Shown: positions 26,813 through 35,836 of the stretch, one piece after another
How the letters are laid out: each line of letters opens with the position of its first letter
How positions within the stretch are numbered: the first letter of the stretch is position 1
Source: an uncultured Christensenella sp.
GTDB lineage: Bacteria; Bacillota; Clostridia; Christensenellales; UBA1750
Assembly (NCBI GenBank): GCA_948468595.1
Contig: CAOKIU010000007.1
Location: forward strand, 1-62,132
DNA length: 62,132 bases
Reading direction: 5' to 3'
Made by a program: the position numbers and the translations under genes
Notes under the pieces: generated by a model
Databases searched by the model: none
What the model saw: only the letters and a program-made list of their open reading frames with translations
Told to the model about the DNA's origin: nothing

Positions 26813-27537
26813 AAGATCTCAATGCGTCCTTTGACGACAAGGTGGTGCTCCACGACGTGGCGGTGACCGCTGAAAAGGGGCATGTGCTCGCCCTGATGGG
26901 CAAGACGGGCTGCGGCAAGTCCACCTTTCTGCGCGTGATCAACCGCATGGCCGAACAGCGCGGGGCCGTGGTCAGCGGGCGCATCATGTTGGACAATAAC
27001 TCCATCTTCATGCAGGAGCCCAACGAGATCCGGCGCAAGGTGGGCATGGTCTTTACAGAGCCCGTGCTCTTTGCGGGCACGATCCTGCGCAACATCACCG
27101 CCGGACTGCGCTTGCAGGGGATCACCGGCAAGCAGGCGCTGGAAGAGCGCGCGGAGGAGACGCTCCGGCGCATGGAGATCTACGGCGAATTCCGCGACCT
27201 GCTCTATACCGACGCGGCGCTGCTGACCCGCGCCCAGGCGCAGCTCATCTGCATCGCCCGCGCGCTGGCGCTCCGGCCCGGTCTGCTGCTGTTGGACGAG
27301 CCCACGCGCCTGCTGGACGCGATGACCAGCAGCAAGATCGAGGACATTCTCTTTAACCTCAGAGAGGATTGCACCATGGTCATGGCCGTCCACTCCCCCC
27401 AGATGGCGGGGCGCATCGCCGAGGAGACGGCGATGATGGAAGATGGCACGATTCTGGAGTGGGGGCGCACCAGCGACCTGTTTTACCACCCTAAGCACCG
27501 GCATACCGAGCAGTTCATTAGCTCGAAATTCGCTTAA
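26791..27537 (+). CDS. pstB: PstB-like ABC ATPase with degenerate signature and Q-loop
   Basis: Nucleotide-binding subunit, 248 residues. Walker A GKTGCGKS (37-44), Walker B LLLLDE (165-170) and the switch His201 are intact, and the C-terminal FYHPKHRHTEQFISSKFA closely follows PstB. However, the LSGGQ signature is LTRAQ at 145-149, the Q-loop Gln is Thr89 (GMVFTEP) and the usual SALDP D-loop reads RLLDA. These positions normally complete the ATP site across the dimer, so hydrolysis may be slow or altered. The start is TTG at 26791 after GGGGAGG, overlapping pstA. The assignment is firm from context; transport competence is uncertain. Confidence 0.82.
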   Translation: MSIQLVVEDLNASFDDKVVLHDVAVTAEKGHVLALMGKTGCGKSTFLRVINRMAEQRGAVVSGRIMLDNNSIFMQEPNEIRRKVGMVFTEPVLFAGTILRNITAGLRLQGITGKQALEERAEETLRRMEIYGEFRDLLYTDAALLTRAQAQLICIARALALRPGLLLLDEPTRLLDAMTSSKIEDILFNLREDCTMVMAVHSPQMAGRIAEETAMMEDGTILEWGRTSDLFYHPKHRHTEQFISSKFA

Positions 27538-27557
27538 GAAATGCGATAGGAGAGACT

Positions 27558-28214
27558 ATGCGAAGCATTTACGATCAGGAGATGCGCGACATTCAGCGCG
27601 ACAGCATCCACATGTGCAACCTGGCGGCCGAGACGCTTCAGGACGCGATGGACGCGGTGCGCCGCCGGGATTTCACGGTGGTGGACCGCGTGCTGGAGCA
27701 GGATCAGCACATCCGCTCCATGCGCATGGCCATCAACGAGCGCGTCATGCGCATGATCGCCACCCAGCACCCTGTGGCCGTGGACTTGCGCAAGCTGTTT
27801 TACCTCGTGCATACGGCGGATGAGATGGAGCGCATCGGCTATCAAGCGGCGGCCATTGGGCGCGCCATTATGCGCACGGAGTCCGGCAAGGTGCTGCTGG
27901 TGGAGGACATCTACCGCATGAGCGAGCGCGCGGCGACCATGTTTGAGAAGATGCTCACCAGCGCCTTGGGTCAGGATGCGGAAAGCGTGAAACGGGTGCT
28001 GGAAATGGACGACGAGGTGGACGTGCTCTACGAGCAGATCTATCGGGAGTGCATTGCCCGGCAGGCGGACCTGCAATCGCAGGACAGCGACGTGATGACC
28101 GCCGTGAGCGTGGCGCAGTACATCGAGCATGTGGGGGACCACATCGTCAACTGGGGCCGTTGGTGGCTGTATTTTAGCAGCGAGCAGGAGCAGGAGAACG
28201 ACATCATCGTCTGA
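27558..28214 (+). CDS. phoU: Phosphate signalling protein PhoU
   Basis: Cytoplasmic helical-bundle protein that links the Pst transporter to PhoR and suppresses the Pho response when phosphate is plentiful. The 218 residues form two three-helix repeats, each containing the metal-binding E/DxxxD-type pattern, for example the HTADEMERIGYQAAAIGR helix near 95 and the YIEHVGDHIVNWGR helix near 192. It is the last gene of the pst-like operon, 20 bases after pstB, and is followed by a strong terminator. Confidence 0.94.
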   Translation: MRSIYDQEMRDIQRDSIHMCNLAAETLQDAMDAVRRRDFTVVDRVLEQDQHIRSMRMAINERVMRMIATQHPVAVDLRKLFYLVHTADEMERIGYQAAAIGRAIMRTESGKVLLVEDIYRMSERAATMFEKMLTSALGQDAESVKRVLEMDDEVDVLYEQIYRECIARQADLQSQDSDVMTAVSVAQYIEHVGDHIVNWGRWWLYFSSEQEQENDIIV

Positions 28215-28221
28215 CAAAGCC

Positions 28222-28252
28222 GGGGAGAGGCCGCAGGGCCCCTCCCCTTTTT
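28222..28252 (+). terminator. Terminator after phoU
   Basis: A GGGGAGAGGCC arm pairs with the GGCCCCTCCCC arm and is followed by five T residues. Confidence 0.88.
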
Positions 28253-28275
28253 GCTGCCGCGCAGGCCGCGAATTT

Positions 28276-28347
28276 TTGACATTCAGGACGCTGTTTTTGA
28301 CAATTTGCGCCAGGGAGGTTGACAAATCGCCCCGCCACCTTTAGATT
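28276..28347 (+). promoter_or_regulatory. marR promoter region with three TTGACA repeats
   Basis: TTGACA occurs at 28276, 28297 and 28319, spaced 21 and 22 bases. Only the third has a -10 at 17 bases (TAGATT, 28342-28347). The first two may be operator half-sites or abandoned promoters. Confidence 0.5.
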
Positions 28348-28394
28348 ATAAACTATTAGATGGTGAATTAGTCGTGCGTAAAGGAGAGCAAGAG

Positions 28395-28868
28395 ATGAAC
28401 GACGGCCAGATGGAATTTGAGATGGAGTTTGCGCGGGTCATACGCATGTATTACTGCCGGATGCAGGCGCAGCTGGCGGAGGTGGGCCTGTTCCGCGGCC
28501 AGCCGCCCATTTTGGGGTTGCTGCACAAGCACGATGGCATGAGCCAAAAGGAGATGGCGCGCGCGCTCAACCTTTCGCCCGCGACCATGACCGTGACCCT
28601 AAAGCGCATGGAAAAGGCGGGCCTGATCGTGCGCGAAATGGACGAGCACGACCAGCGCATCCTGCGCGTGCATCTTTCGGCGCAGGGCAAGCAGATGTGC
28701 CAAAAGGGCGAAAAGCAGGTCAACCAAGTGACCTCGGAGCTGTTGGAAGGCTTTACCGAGGAGGAGCAGGAGCGCCTGAAGGAATACCTGCGCCGCATCG
28801 CCCACAACATGGAGCGCGTCGTGCGCGAGGCGGATATGGAAATGACGGATGGGGAAGCGCGCGGTTAA
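28395..28868 (+). CDS. MarR-family transcriptional regulator
   Basis: About 157 residues with the MarR winged-helix fold: an N-terminal dimerisation helix, then LGLLHKHDGMSQKEMARALNLSPATMTVTLKRMEKAGLI (helix-turn-helix, about 43-81) and the wing REMDEHDQRILRVHLSAQG with its conserved D-x-R core. The ATG at 28395 is chosen because AAAGGAG lies directly upstream; a GTG at 28374 is less likely. No transporter or enzyme target lies next to it: tilS follows with its own promoter. The ligand and regulon are unknown. Confidence 0.88.
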   Translation: MNDGQMEFEMEFARVIRMYYCRMQAQLAEVGLFRGQPPILGLLHKHDGMSQKEMARALNLSPATMTVTLKRMEKAGLIVREMDEHDQRILRVHLSAQGKQMCQKGEKQVNQVTSELLEGFTEEEQERLKEYLRRIAHNMERVVREADMEMTDGEARG

Positions 28869-28895
28869 AAAGTTCTGAACAATGCCCCACAGGGC

Positions 28896-28924
28896 TTGAA
28901 ATCTCGGCGTTTCCCCATTACAAT
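28896..28924 (+). promoter_or_regulatory. SigA-type promoter for tilS-hpt-ftsH
   Basis: TTGAAA (28896-28901), a 17-base spacer and TACAAT (28919-28924), 36 bases before the tilS start. Confidence 0.7.
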
Positions 28925-28959
28925 AGTATACTGACTGAATCTTCAAGGAGGACGGAGCG

Positions 28960-30255
28960 TTGCGGGAGCATGTGGCGGAGCGCGTAGGCGGACGCAGCGT
29001 GCTGTGCGCGGTGTCGGGCGGCGCGGATTCCGTGGCGCTGCTGCACCTGCTGGCAGCCTGCGGCGTTCCGCTTGTCGCCGCGCATGTGGAGCATGGCATC
29101 CGCGGGGCGCGTTCGCGCGCGGACTGCGCCTTTGTGGAGGCGCTGTGCGCAAAATGGGGAATCCCCCTGACCGTGGGCCGCCTGGACGTGCCGGCCGAAG
29201 CCGCGGCCAGGCGCCGGGGGATTGAGGAGACCGCCCGGGAAATGCGCTATGCGTTCCTGGAGGAGAGGCGCGCCGCTCTGGGCCTGGACGTTGTGGCCAC
29301 GGCGCATCATCTCAACGACCAGGCGGAAACGCTGCTGCTGCACCTGGTGCGGGGCACGTCGCCCCAGGGGCTGGCTGGCATCAAGGAGGAAAGCGGAACC
29401 CTCATCCGACCGCTGCTGCCCTTCCCGCGCGCCGCGATTGAGGAATACGTGCGAGACCATGGCCTTGCGTACGTCGAGGATGAGACCAATGCGGATACCC
29501 GACTGACCCGCAACTACATCCGGCATGAGATCCTGCCCCGCATGGAGGCTCTCAACCCCCGCGCCGTGGAGGCGTTGGGCCGCCTGAGCGGATTGGCCCG
29601 CGCGCAGAACGACTTCATCATGGGCGAGGCCCGCCGCGTGCTGCAAGAGCGCATGCGTGGTGATGCGCTAGCGGATGTGAGCGATTTGCATCCCGGGCTG
29701 CGCGGCGCGGTGCTGCACGAATACCTGTCGCGCCAAGGCGTGACGGATGCGGACTGCGGCGATGTGACTAGATTGGAAGAGCTGCTCTGCATGGGCGTTG
29801 GCCGCAGGGTAAGTTTAGGTAAAGAATTGTTTGAACGTGACACAAAGGGCCTAAGAAGGGTTATAATGAAGCAAACGGACGGCCTGTACCCCCTTAAGAT
29901 GGGGGAGAACAGGACGCCGCTGGGGCGTTTTGACCTGGAAGCCGGGCCGGTCCCTGATGACCTGGACTTGGGGCGAAACGCGCAGGTATTGGACGCGGAT
30001 GCGGTGAAAGAACCGCTGTGCGTCAGATCTCGGCGGGAGGGCGACCGCGTGCGCCTTCTGGGCGGGGGAACGCGCAAACTCTCCGACGTGATGACGGATA
30101 AAAAGGTGCCGCGCGCCTTGCGGGACCGCGTTCCGCTCGTGACGGCAGGGGAGGAAATCGTTTGGATTGCGGGCATCGCGCCGTGCAGTCCCTGCCGCAT
30201 CGGGCCGGGGAGCACGCGCGCATGGATCATAAAATATAGATTACCGGAGGAATGA
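28960..30255 (+). CDS. tilS: tRNA(Ile)-lysidine synthetase TilS
   Basis: Essential ATP-dependent enzyme that converts C34 of tRNA-Ile(CAU) to lysidine so it reads AUA. The 431-residue protein has the PP-loop SGGADS at 19-24, the HVEHGIRG and TAHHLNDQAETLLLHLVRG motifs, and LIRPLLPFPR near 150. A C-terminal TilS domain includes the GDRVRLLGGGTRKLSDVMTDKKVPR block. The start is TTG at 28960 after AAGGAGG. The order tilS-hpt-ftsH is conserved across Firmicutes. Confidence 0.95.
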   Translation: MREHVAERVGGRSVLCAVSGGADSVALLHLLAACGVPLVAAHVEHGIRGARSRADCAFVEALCAKWGIPLTVGRLDVPAEAAARRRGIEETAREMRYAFLEERRAALGLDVVATAHHLNDQAETLLLHLVRGTSPQGLAGIKEESGTLIRPLLPFPRAAIEEYVRDHGLAYVEDETNADTRLTRNYIRHEILPRMEALNPRAVEALGRLSGLARAQNDFIMGEARRVLQERMRGDALADVSDLHPGLRGAVLHEYLSRQGVTDADCGDVTRLEELLCMGVGRRVSLGKELFERDTKGLRRVIMKQTDGLYPLKMGENRTPLGRFDLEAGPVPDDLDLGRNAQVLDADAVKEPLCVRSRREGDRVRLLGGGTRKLSDVMTDKKVPRALRDRVPLVTAGEEIVWIAGIAPCSPCRIGPGSTRAWIIKYRLPEE

Positions 30256-30259
30256 GCAT

Positions 30260-30805
30260 ATGGAGTATGCAAAGGACGAAATTGAGCGCGTGCTGGTGAG
30301 CAACGAGGAGATTCAGCAGCGGCTGGACTGCCTGGCCGAGCGCATCAACGCGGACTACGCGGGCAAGGACCTGCTGGTGGTATGCATTTTAAAGGGCGCG
30401 GTGGCGGTCTTTGCCGATGTGCTGCGCCGCATCCGCATCCCCTGCGCCATTGACTTTATGGCCATTTCCAGCTATGGCAGCTCCACCAAGTCCTCGGGCG
30501 TGGTCAGGATTCTCAAGGACCTGGACCACGGCATCGAAGGCAAGCATGTGCTCATCGTGGAGGACATTGTGGACAGCGGCATGTCCATGAGCTATTTACT
30601 GGATAATCTCAAGACGCGCAATCCCGCGTCGGTGCGCATTTTGACGCTGCTGGATAAACCGGAGCGCCGCAGAGTGGAGCTGAAGGCGGATTACATCGGC
30701 TTTACCATTCCGGATGAATTCGTGGTGGGCTACGGTCTGGACTATGCCGAGCGCTACCGCAATCTGCCCGACGTGTGCGTGCTCAGCCCCAAGATGTACA
30801 GCTAA
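30260..30805 (+). CDS. hpt: Hypoxanthine phosphoribosyltransferase
   Basis: Purine salvage enzyme that makes IMP or GMP from hypoxanthine or guanine and PRPP. The 181-residue protein shows the LLVVCILKGAVAVFADVLRRI core, the FMAISSYGSSTKSSG flexible loop, and the PRPP-binding motif VLIVEDIVDSGMSMSYL near 95-111. The C-terminal DEFVVGYGLDYAERYRNLPDVCVL block is typical. It begins five bases after tilS ends, with GGAGGAATG upstream, so the two are co-transcribed. Confidence 0.96.
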   Translation: MEYAKDEIERVLVSNEEIQQRLDCLAERINADYAGKDLLVVCILKGAVAVFADVLRRIRIPCAIDFMAISSYGSSTKSSGVVRILKDLDHGIEGKHVLIVEDIVDSGMSMSYLLDNLKTRNPASVRILTLLDKPERRRVELKADYIGFTIPDEFVVGYGLDYAERYRNLPDVCVLSPKMYS

Positions 30806-30841
30806 TCTGTAAAAACCCACAGAAGGGAGGCGTTCTTTTCG

Positions 30842-32782
30842 TTGCAAAAAAAGAGCTTTATGCGAGGGCCCGGCCTTTGGCTATTGCTGTTGCTGCTGGT
30901 GGTGGTGATGGCGCAGATGCTGATGTGGCCCGCCAAGACCGAGAGCAAGGAGATCAGCTACAGCCAATTCCTCCAATTGGTTAAGGAGGAAAAGATCTCC
31001 AACCTCATGGTGTCGGAATACAATGCCTACGGCCTATACAAGGATACCAACATCGCCGAGTCGAGCTTCCCCACCAAGTATGATTTCACGTTGCAGATTC
31101 CCAACGACGTGACCACCTTCCACAACGACCTAAAGCAGGTCATCGCCAGCAAGACGGGCAAGGACTTAAGTCAGGTCACGGCCCTGGACTATGGCTTTAC
31201 CCTGAAGAACGAGCCGGTGCCCCAGCCCGCCTGGTGGGTGGAATGGATCCCCTTTGTGGTGCTGGGCGTGATCATCGTGGCGTTTTGGATGTTCTTCATG
31301 CGCCAGCAGATGGGCGGAAACAACAAGGTGATGAACTTTGGCAAGGCCAAGGCCCGCGTGGTGACGGACGATAAGAACCGCGTCACCTTTGCCCAGGTGG
31401 CGGGCGCGGATGAAGAGAAGGAGGAAATGCGCGAGATCGTGGAGTTTTTAAAGCACTCCGACCGCTTCTTGCAGCTGGGCGCGCGCATTCCCAAGGGCGT
31501 TCTGCTCATCGGCCCTCCCGGCACCGGCAAGACGCTGCTGGCCAAGGCCGTGGCGGGTGAGGCGGGCGTGCCCTTCTTCTCCATCTCGGGCTCCGACTTT
31601 GTGGAGATGTTTGTGGGCGTGGGCGCCTCCCGCGTGCGCGACCTGTTTGAGCAGGCCAAGCGCAACGCGCCGGCCATCGTCTTTATCGACGAGATCGACG
31701 CGGTGGGCCGCCAGCGCGGCGCGGGCCTGGGCGGCGGTCACGACGAGCGCGAGCAGACCCTGAACCAGCTGTTGGTGGAAATGGACGGCTTTACCGCCAA
31801 TCAGGGCGTCATCGTCCTGGCGGCCACCAACCGGCCGGATATTTTGGACCACGCGCTGCTGCGTCCCGGGCGGTTTGACCGCCAGGTGACGGTCAACTAC
31901 CCCGACGTCAAGGGCCGCGAGGAGATCCTCAAGGTGCACGCCAAGGGCAAGCCGTTGGCCGGGGACGTGTCGCTATCGACCCTGGCCAAGCGCACGCCCT
32001 ACATGACGGGCGCGGACCTGGAAAACGTGATGAACGAGGCGGCGATTTTGGCCGCGCGCAAGAACGCCAAGGTGATCTCCATGGCGGAACTGGAGGAGGC
32101 CATCACGCGCGTGCAGGTGGGACCGGAGAAAAAGTCCCGCGTCATCACCGAAAAGGACAAGGAACTGGTGGCCTACCACGAGGCGGGGCACGCCGTTCTG
32201 GCCTACGTGCTGCCTGGGTGCGACCCGGTGCATGAGGTTTCCATCATTCCCCGCGGCGGGGCGGGCGGATACACCATGACCATGCCCGACGAGGAGAAGC
32301 ACTACGTCTCCGGCGCGCGCATCCGCGATCAGATCGTGGAGCTGCTGGGCGGACACGTGGCCGAGAAGATCGCCCTGGGCGATGTCTCCACCGGCTCCAC
32401 CTCCGACCTTTCCCGCGCCAACGACCTGGCGCGCAAGATGATCACCGAGTACGGCATGAACGACGAGATCGGGCCGCTGTACTTGGGCGGGGATCAGGAG
32501 GTGTTCGTGGGCCGCGATTTTGGCCATGCGCGCAATTACTCCGAGGAGCTGGCGGCCAGGGTTGACGAGCAGATGGCCAAGATCCTGCACAACGCGCTGG
32601 ATCGCGCCACCAACCTGCTCAATGAAAACCGCGCAAAGCTCAACCGCATTGCCGCGGAGCTGATCAACCGTGAAAAGCTGGATAAGGACGAGTTCGACAT
32701 TCTGATGAACGGGGGCGAGTTGCCGCCGCTTGGCGGAGACAGCGCGCCGGCGAATCCCATTGAAGAGCTTCTCAACGCCTGA
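30842..32782 (+). CDS. ftsH: ATP-dependent membrane zinc metalloprotease FtsH
   Basis: Hexameric AAA+ protease that degrades misfolded membrane proteins and selected regulators. The 646 residues have two membrane helices (about 11-29 and 135-153) around a periplasm-facing domain, then the AAA module with Walker A GPPGTGKT (224-231), Walker B VFIDEID, the second region of homology [20 protein letters not shown], and the zinc motif HEAGH (446-450) with the downstream Asp near 520. The start is TTG at 30842 after GGGAGG. A strong terminator closes the unit. Confidence 0.97.
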   Translation: MQKKSFMRGPGLWLLLLLLVVVMAQMLMWPAKTESKEISYSQFLQLVKEEKISNLMVSEYNAYGLYKDTNIAESSFPTKYDFTLQIPNDVTTFHNDLKQVIASKTGKDLSQVTALDYGFTLKNEPVPQPAWWVEWIPFVVLGVIIVAFWMFFMRQQMGGNNKVMNFGKAKARVVTDDKNRVTFAQVAGADEEKEEMREIVEFLKHSDRFLQLGARIPKGVLLIGPPGTGKTLLAKAVAGEAGVPFFSISGSDFVEMFVGVGASRVRDLFEQAKRNAPAIVFIDEIDAVGRQRGAGLGGGHDEREQTLNQLLVEMDGFTANQGVIVLAATNRPDILDHALLRPGRFDRQVTVNYPDVKGREEILKVHAKGKPLAGDVSLSTLAKRTPYMTGADLENVMNEAAILAARKNAKVISMAELEEAITRVQVGPEKKSRVITEKDKELVAYHEAGHAVLAYVLPGCDPVHEVSIIPRGGAGGYTMTMPDEEKHYVSGARIRDQIVELLGGHVAEKIALGDVSTGSTSDLSRANDLARKMITEYGMNDEIGPLYLGGDQEVFVGRDFGHARNYSEELAARVDEQMAKILHNALDRATNLLNENRAKLNRIAAELINREKLDKDEFDILMNGGELPPLGGDSAPANPIEELLNA

Positions 32783-32795
32783 CCGAGCAAGAAAA

Positions 32796-32827
32796 CCCCC
32801 TCGCGCAAAACCGCGCGAGGGGGTTTT
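32796..32827 (+). terminator. Terminator after ftsH
   Basis: CCCCCTCGCGC (32796-32806) pairs perfectly with GCGCGAGGGGG (32813-32823) and TTTT follows. Confidence 0.92.
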
Positions 32828-32882
32828 GACGGCATGCGCAATGAGGCGAACGCTGCGTTAAACTTTCGCCGGAAAGAAGGAA

Positions 32883-32903
32883 ATTTGCCGGTTTGCGGCA
32901 AAT
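32883..32903. promoter_or_regulatory. Perfect dyad upstream of the PHP phosphoesterase gene
   Basis: ATTTGCCG (32883-32890) and CGGCAAAT (32896-32903) form an eight-base perfect inverted repeat with a five-base centre, ending 34 bases before the start codon. It could be an operator or an mRNA hairpin; no promoter is clear in the short gap. Confidence 0.4.
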
Positions 32904-32937
32904 AGTAAACCAATTGAGGTTTTGCGGAGGAATCGCT

Positions 32938-33804
32938 ATGCTGGATCTGCATATCCATACAACGGCCTCGGACGGAACGTATACGCCCACCCAGGTCGTC
33001 AGAATGGCGAAGGAGAAGGGGTTCACCCTCGTGGCGATCACCGATCACGACACGATGGACGGCGTCGCGGAGGCCATGGAGGCGGGAAAACAATATAACG
33101 TGGAGGTGATCCCCGGCGTGGAGATCAGCTCCGGCGTCTCTTTGGAGGTGCACATGCTGGGCTACGGCATGTCGCCGCAACACCCCGTCATCAAGGCGAT
33201 GCTGGAGGATATGCGCCTGGCGCGTGTGGAGCGGATGTACCGCATCATTGACAACTTAAAGGCGCTGGGCATCCCCATCACCGCGCAAGAGGTGGAGGCG
33301 CTGGCGGACGGGGCCATCGGCCGGCCGCACATCGCCCGCGTGCTGGTGGCTCACGGCGTGGCGCCGGACGTGCGCACCGCGTTTCGGGAATACATTGGGT
33401 TGGGCGCCAAGGCGTATGCCGAGCGGCGTAAAATGACCTCCGAGGAGGTTATTGGCAACATCCGCGCGGCGGGCGGCGTGCCGGTGCTGGCGCACGGCGG
33501 CCTGTTAAGGCTCACGGAGGTGGAGCTGAGCGCGTGGATTGACGCCATGTGCAAGGCGGGGCTGATGGGCCTGGAGTGCTATCACAACGCGCATACGCCG
33601 GAGATAGAGCGGTTTTTGCGCCGGGCTGCCAAGGAGCGCGGACTGCTGGTGACGGGGGGCAGCGACTTTCACGGCGAGACGCGCAAGGATGTGGACCTGG
33701 GCACCGGCTTAAACCGCTGGGACGACCGGCAGGCCTGCCGCGGGCGCTTTCTCAAAGCCGTGCGGGAAGCGCGGAAGAAGGCCGCCGGCGAGGAAACGAA
33801 ATAG
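32938..33804 (+). CDS. PHP-domain phosphoesterase
   Basis: A 288-residue metal-dependent phosphoesterase. The polymerase-and-histidinol-phosphatase motifs are present: DLHIHTTASDG at residues 3-13, ITDHDTMDG near 31, an EVIPGVEISSG strand near 55, HGG near 180 and the SDFHG motif near 241. Related short PHP proteins (the YciV/TrpH group) hydrolyse 3',5'-nucleoside bisphosphates or trim RNA 5' ends; which applies here is not known. The ATG at 32938 follows GCGGAGG and gives the usual N-terminus. It stands alone between ftsH and a promoter. Confidence 0.88.
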   Translation: MLDLHIHTTASDGTYTPTQVVRMAKEKGFTLVAITDHDTMDGVAEAMEAGKQYNVEVIPGVEISSGVSLEVHMLGYGMSPQHPVIKAMLEDMRLARVERMYRIIDNLKALGIPITAQEVEALADGAIGRPHIARVLVAHGVAPDVRTAFREYIGLGAKAYAERRKMTSEEVIGNIRAAGGVPVLAHGGLLRLTEVELSAWIDAMCKAGLMGLECYHNAHTPEIERFLRRAAKERGLLVTGGSDFHGETRKDVDLGTGLNRWDDRQACRGRFLKAVREARKKAAGEETK

Positions 33805-33899
33805 AGGTTCTGCTCGTGTTGAATAGGAACGCCCTTTGGGGAGCTCGCCGCGGCCTTCGCGTAAAAAAATAGCCAAGAGAGCCGGCGCACGGCGAGAAT

Positions 33900-33929
33900 T
33901 TGCATATGGGCGGCAAAATGTGCTATAAT
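33900..33929 (+). promoter_or_regulatory. Promoter upstream of the YoaR-like/maf/mre operon
   Basis: TTGCAT (33900-33905), an 18-base spacer and a perfect TATAAT (33924-33929), 62 bases before the next start codon. The genes from 33992 to 41644 are tightly spaced and could share this promoter. Confidence 0.65.
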
Positions 33930-33991
33930 GAAGCATTGCGATAGGATGGGCGCGTGCGCCTAATTTTCGTGGTATTGGAGCGTAGGAAAAT

Positions 33992-35830
33992 ATGACGCAG
34001 AATAGACCTCCCCATGAGGGAGACGGCAGGGAGGATCGGCCCGCACAGGATAGGCGGGAGATACGGGACCGGCCCTTGGGCGAAACGCGGCGGCCGCCCT
34101 CCGGCGCGGGTGGGGACCGCCCGGCCCAGCGCCGCGCACCCTCCCACCCGGCACAGGGCGGTACGGCGCGCCATGCCGGGGAACGGCAGGGATACGCTGC
34201 GGGTCAGGGCGGCCAGGCAAGCCCCCGGCGCGGACAGCAGGAGCGCCCTGCCCAGCGGCCCTCCCAGGGGCAGCGCAGCGGTGCGCCCGCGCGCCGGCCC
34301 GTGGAGGAGGTGCGCTACCAGCCCCGCCAGGCAAGGCCCGGGCAGCGGCAGGAGCGCATTGATCCCAACATGCGCGACCCGGACCAGGAATACGCCTTCC
34401 AGACCAAGCAGATGATGCGCCAGCGGCAGCGCCGCATGCGCCGCGTCGTCTGCATTGCCGCACTGCTGCTGGTGGTGCTGGCGGTCTTTGCCGTAAAGCT
34501 GGCCGTGGACCTTGGCGGCGGCGCGAACACGTTTTACGAGGGCGTCTCGGTGGACGGCCTGAAGCTCAACGGCTATACCAAGGAAGAGGCCAAGGGCAAG
34601 ATCGAGGTGCTCAACGCCGAGCGGATCGCGGGGATGACGGTCAAGCTCACCTATGCCGACCGCGAATGGTCGATTTCGCCCGATCAAATGGGCGTGGAGC
34701 TCAACATCGACGAGATATTGGACCAGGCGTGGGAGCTGGGCCGCACGGGCAACATCTTTGCCAGGCAAAAGGAGATCGGCCGGCTCAAAAAAGAGGAGGA
34801 AAAGCTCGTCACCGCGCTGCACTACGACGAGGAAAAGCTGCGTGCCAAGCTGGGCGAAGTCAAGACAGCGGTGGACCTGGCGGCGACCAATGCGACGGTA
34901 TCCTTTGATCCCTCCAAGGAGGAGAAGTTCAAAATCACCCAGGAGAGCAACGGCCGCAGCGTGAATCTGGAAGCGCTGGTAACCCAGGTCAAGACCCAGC
35001 TGGACAACGGATTTACAACGCCAGTGGAAATCAAGCCCGATATTGTGGCGCCGACGGTGCTGGCGGCGGATCTTGAACAGGCCACCAAGCGCATCGTGCG
35101 CACCACAACGGACCTGGGCTCCTCTTCGGAGGCGCGCATTCACAACGTCAAGACCGCGCTGAACTTTTTCAACGGCATGATCGTGCAGCCCGGCCAAGAG
35201 ATTTCCTTCAACGCAACAACCGGCCCCAGGGGCCTGGAGCAAGGGTATCAAAACGCGGGCGTGATTCAGGATGATGAGATTGTGGACGGCCCGGGCGGCG
35301 GCGTCTGCCAGGTCTCCACGACGCTGTATCAAGCGGTGGTCAAGGCGAACCTTGAGATCGTCCGCTCCAACAAGCACAGCCTGCCCGTCTCCTATGTGGA
35401 CGTGGGAACGGACGCGGCGGTGGCCTACGACTACAAGGACCTGATCTTCAAAAACAACACCGAGTATCCGATCTTTATCGAGGGCAAGGTCTCCGGCAAG
35501 ACCGTGGCGGTTTCGATTTACGGCCTGCCGCTGCCCGAGGGCATGACCGTGGACATCATCACCGAGGTCTACGAAACCATCAAGCCCGCCGAGCCCAAAA
35601 CCGTTCTGGATACGGCGGGGGAGTTCGTCACCTACACGGACGAAACCAAGGTCAAAAAGAAGGCGCGCGACGGCGTGAAGGTCAAATCCTTCCGCGTGGT
35701 CAAGCAGGGCGGCGAGGAGGTCTCCCGTCAGCTGCTGCGCGACGACTACTACAAGGAAGTGCAGGGGGAGATCTATCAGGGCGTCACCCCGCGCGAGGGC
35801 GGCGCGCCCACGCCGCCCAGTGAGGAGTAA
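33992..35830 (+). CDS. VanW/YoaR-family cell wall protein
   Basis: Membrane-anchored wall-associated protein, 612 residues. The first 140 residues are a disordered cytoplasmic tail rich in Arg, Gln, Pro and Gly. One membrane helix (about 150-172) is followed by peptidoglycan-binding-4-type repeats starting YEGVSVDGLKLNGYTKEEAKGKI near 183, then a VanW domain (about 390-520) containing ISFNATTGPRG, GPGGGVCQVSTTLY and HSLPVSYVDVG. The C-terminal 80 residues resemble a G5-type extension. YoaR/VanW proteins are widespread in Clostridia; their biochemical function is not settled. It precedes the maf-mre genes, consistent with a role at the envelope. Confidence 0.85.
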   Translation: MTQNRPPHEGDGREDRPAQDRREIRDRPLGETRRPPSGAGGDRPAQRRAPSHPAQGGTARHAGERQGYAAGQGGQASPRRGQQERPAQRPSQGQRSGAPARRPVEEVRYQPRQARPGQRQERIDPNMRDPDQEYAFQTKQMMRQRQRRMRRVVCIAALLLVVLAVFAVKLAVDLGGGANTFYEGVSVDGLKLNGYTKEEAKGKIEVLNAERIAGMTVKLTYADREWSISPDQMGVELNIDEILDQAWELGRTGNIFARQKEIGRLKKEEEKLVTALHYDEEKLRAKLGEVKTAVDLAATNATVSFDPSKEEKFKITQESNGRSVNLEALVTQVKTQLDNGFTTPVEIKPDIVAPTVLAADLEQATKRIVRTTTDLGSSSEARIHNVKTALNFFNGMIVQPGQEISFNATTGPRGLEQGYQNAGVIQDDEIVDGPGGGVCQVSTTLYQAVVKANLEIVRSNKHSLPVSYVDVGTDAAVAYDYKDLIFKNNTEYPIFIEGKVSGKTVAVSIYGLPLPEGMTVDIITEVYETIKPAEPKTVLDTAGEFVTYTDETKVKKKARDGVKVKSFRVVKQGGEEVSRQLLRDDYYKEVQGEIYQGVTPREGGAPTPPSEE

Positions 35831-35836
35831 AAGAGC

